This document shows positions 5,475 to 5,795 of a DNA stretch of 5,795 nucleotides, piece by piece. How positions within the stretch are numbered: the stretch's first letter is position 1; every line of letters begins with the position of its first letter. Source of the stretch: Lachnospiraceae bacterium (GTDB taxonomy: Bacteria > Bacillota_A > Clostridia > Lachnospirales > Lachnospiraceae); assembly GCA_017553665.1 (NCBI GenBank), contig JAFZKM010000188.1, forward strand, positions 1 through 5,795. Direction: 5' to 3'. Both the position numbers and the translations under genes were made by a program. A model generated the notes under the pieces. The model saw only the letters and a list, made by a program, of their open reading frames with translations. It had not been told where the DNA came from and ran no database searches.

Positions 5475-5795
5475 TGAAGGATTTCGGTGCAAGCTTAAAG
5501 CAGTATCTCAGACATTTTATCGTCGGTTTTATCATAGTCATGGTGCTCGTCGGACTGTTCCTGTTCTTTTACATCCGTGAGAAGAATAAGCCCAGCAATT
5601 ATTATGACAGCCCCAATACCGAGCGCGTTTACGGCGACCGGAGAGTATTTGACAACGCCGATATGCTGACAAAGGAGCAGGAAGACGAACTCGAGGCATT
5701 TATCCGTGACGCGGAGAAGCAGACCTGCCTGGATATCGTCATCGTAACGCTTAACCGGACGCTCGCGGACTACGAGCCCGAATACAGGGCAAGAT
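5474..5795 (+). CDS. TPM-domain membrane protein (YdjH-like, 3' end missing)
   Basis: The frame is open to the window end, giving 107 residues. ATG 5474 overlaps the previous stop (TGATG) and has GGAGG at 5462-5466 seven bases upstream; an in-frame GTG at 5471 is a less likely start. A basic N-terminus leads into a membrane helix at about 15-34 that serves as signal anchor. After a short linker, VFDNADMLTKEQEDEL (58-73) and CLDIVIVT (near 85-92) are the opening strand-helix-strand of a TPM domain, a fold found in membrane-associated proteins of stress and photosystem repair. The rest of the domain and any C-terminal glycine-rich tail lie outside the window. It is probably co-translated with the zinc-ribbon protein as its partner, as in ydjG-ydjH. 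Confidence 0.87.
   Translation, partial: MKDFGASLKQYLRHFIVGFIIVMVLVGLFLFFYIREKNKPSNYYDSPNTERVYGDRRVFDNADMLTKEQEDELEAFIRDAEKQTCLDIVIVTLNRTLADYEPEYRAR

Overview
The window looks like a chromosomal segment of an anaerobic Firmicute, probably a Clostridia/Lachnospiraceae-type gut bacterium. The evidence is a molybdenum hydroxylase next to an RnfB-like polyferredoxin, an OmpR-type two-component pair with a DUF4342 gene in front, and a zinc-ribbon/TPM gene pair. Shine-Dalgarno sites are mostly clear and GC content is moderately high. The lineage is inferred from protein resemblance alone; there is no rRNA or other taxonomic marker. All six genes lie on the + strand, and the two end genes are cut by the window edges.

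Region 1 (1-1629): the C-terminal part of a xanthine-dehydrogenase-family molybdenum hydroxylase, followed 25 bases later by a small protein with four 4Fe-4S motifs. Its cysteine pattern matches the ferredoxin part of RnfB. The two probably form a redox unit that oxidises a purine or other N-heterocycle and passes the electrons to an iron-sulfur carrier.

Region 2 (1630-4425): a 143-base intergenic region holds a perfect tandem 11-mer (TTTTTTAATCT twice) inside a series of TTAA steps spaced 10-12 bases apart. This is the geometry expected for an OmpR/PhoB-family regulator. It is followed by a DUF4342 membrane protein with a UBA-like N-terminal domain, an OmpR-type response regulator and a membrane histidine kinase. 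The three genes are tightly packed (24-base gap, then a 20-base overlap) and end at a strong intrinsic terminator, so they probably form one operon that may regulate itself.

Region 3 (4426-5795): an extended -10 promoter sits directly in front of a double zinc-ribbon protein with one C-terminal membrane helix. Its stop codon overlaps the start of a membrane-anchored TPM-domain protein that runs off the window. The pair resembles ydjG-ydjH of the Bacillus subtilis pspA-ydjGHI membrane-stress operon, where the next gene encodes an SPFH protein.

Nothing here is clearly a new system. The points most worth following are the DUF4342/two-component association with its phased upstream repeats, the hydroxylase/RnfB-like ferredoxin pair, and the YdjGH-like pair. 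I saw no tRNA, rRNA, CRISPR array, insertion sequence or prophage signature.
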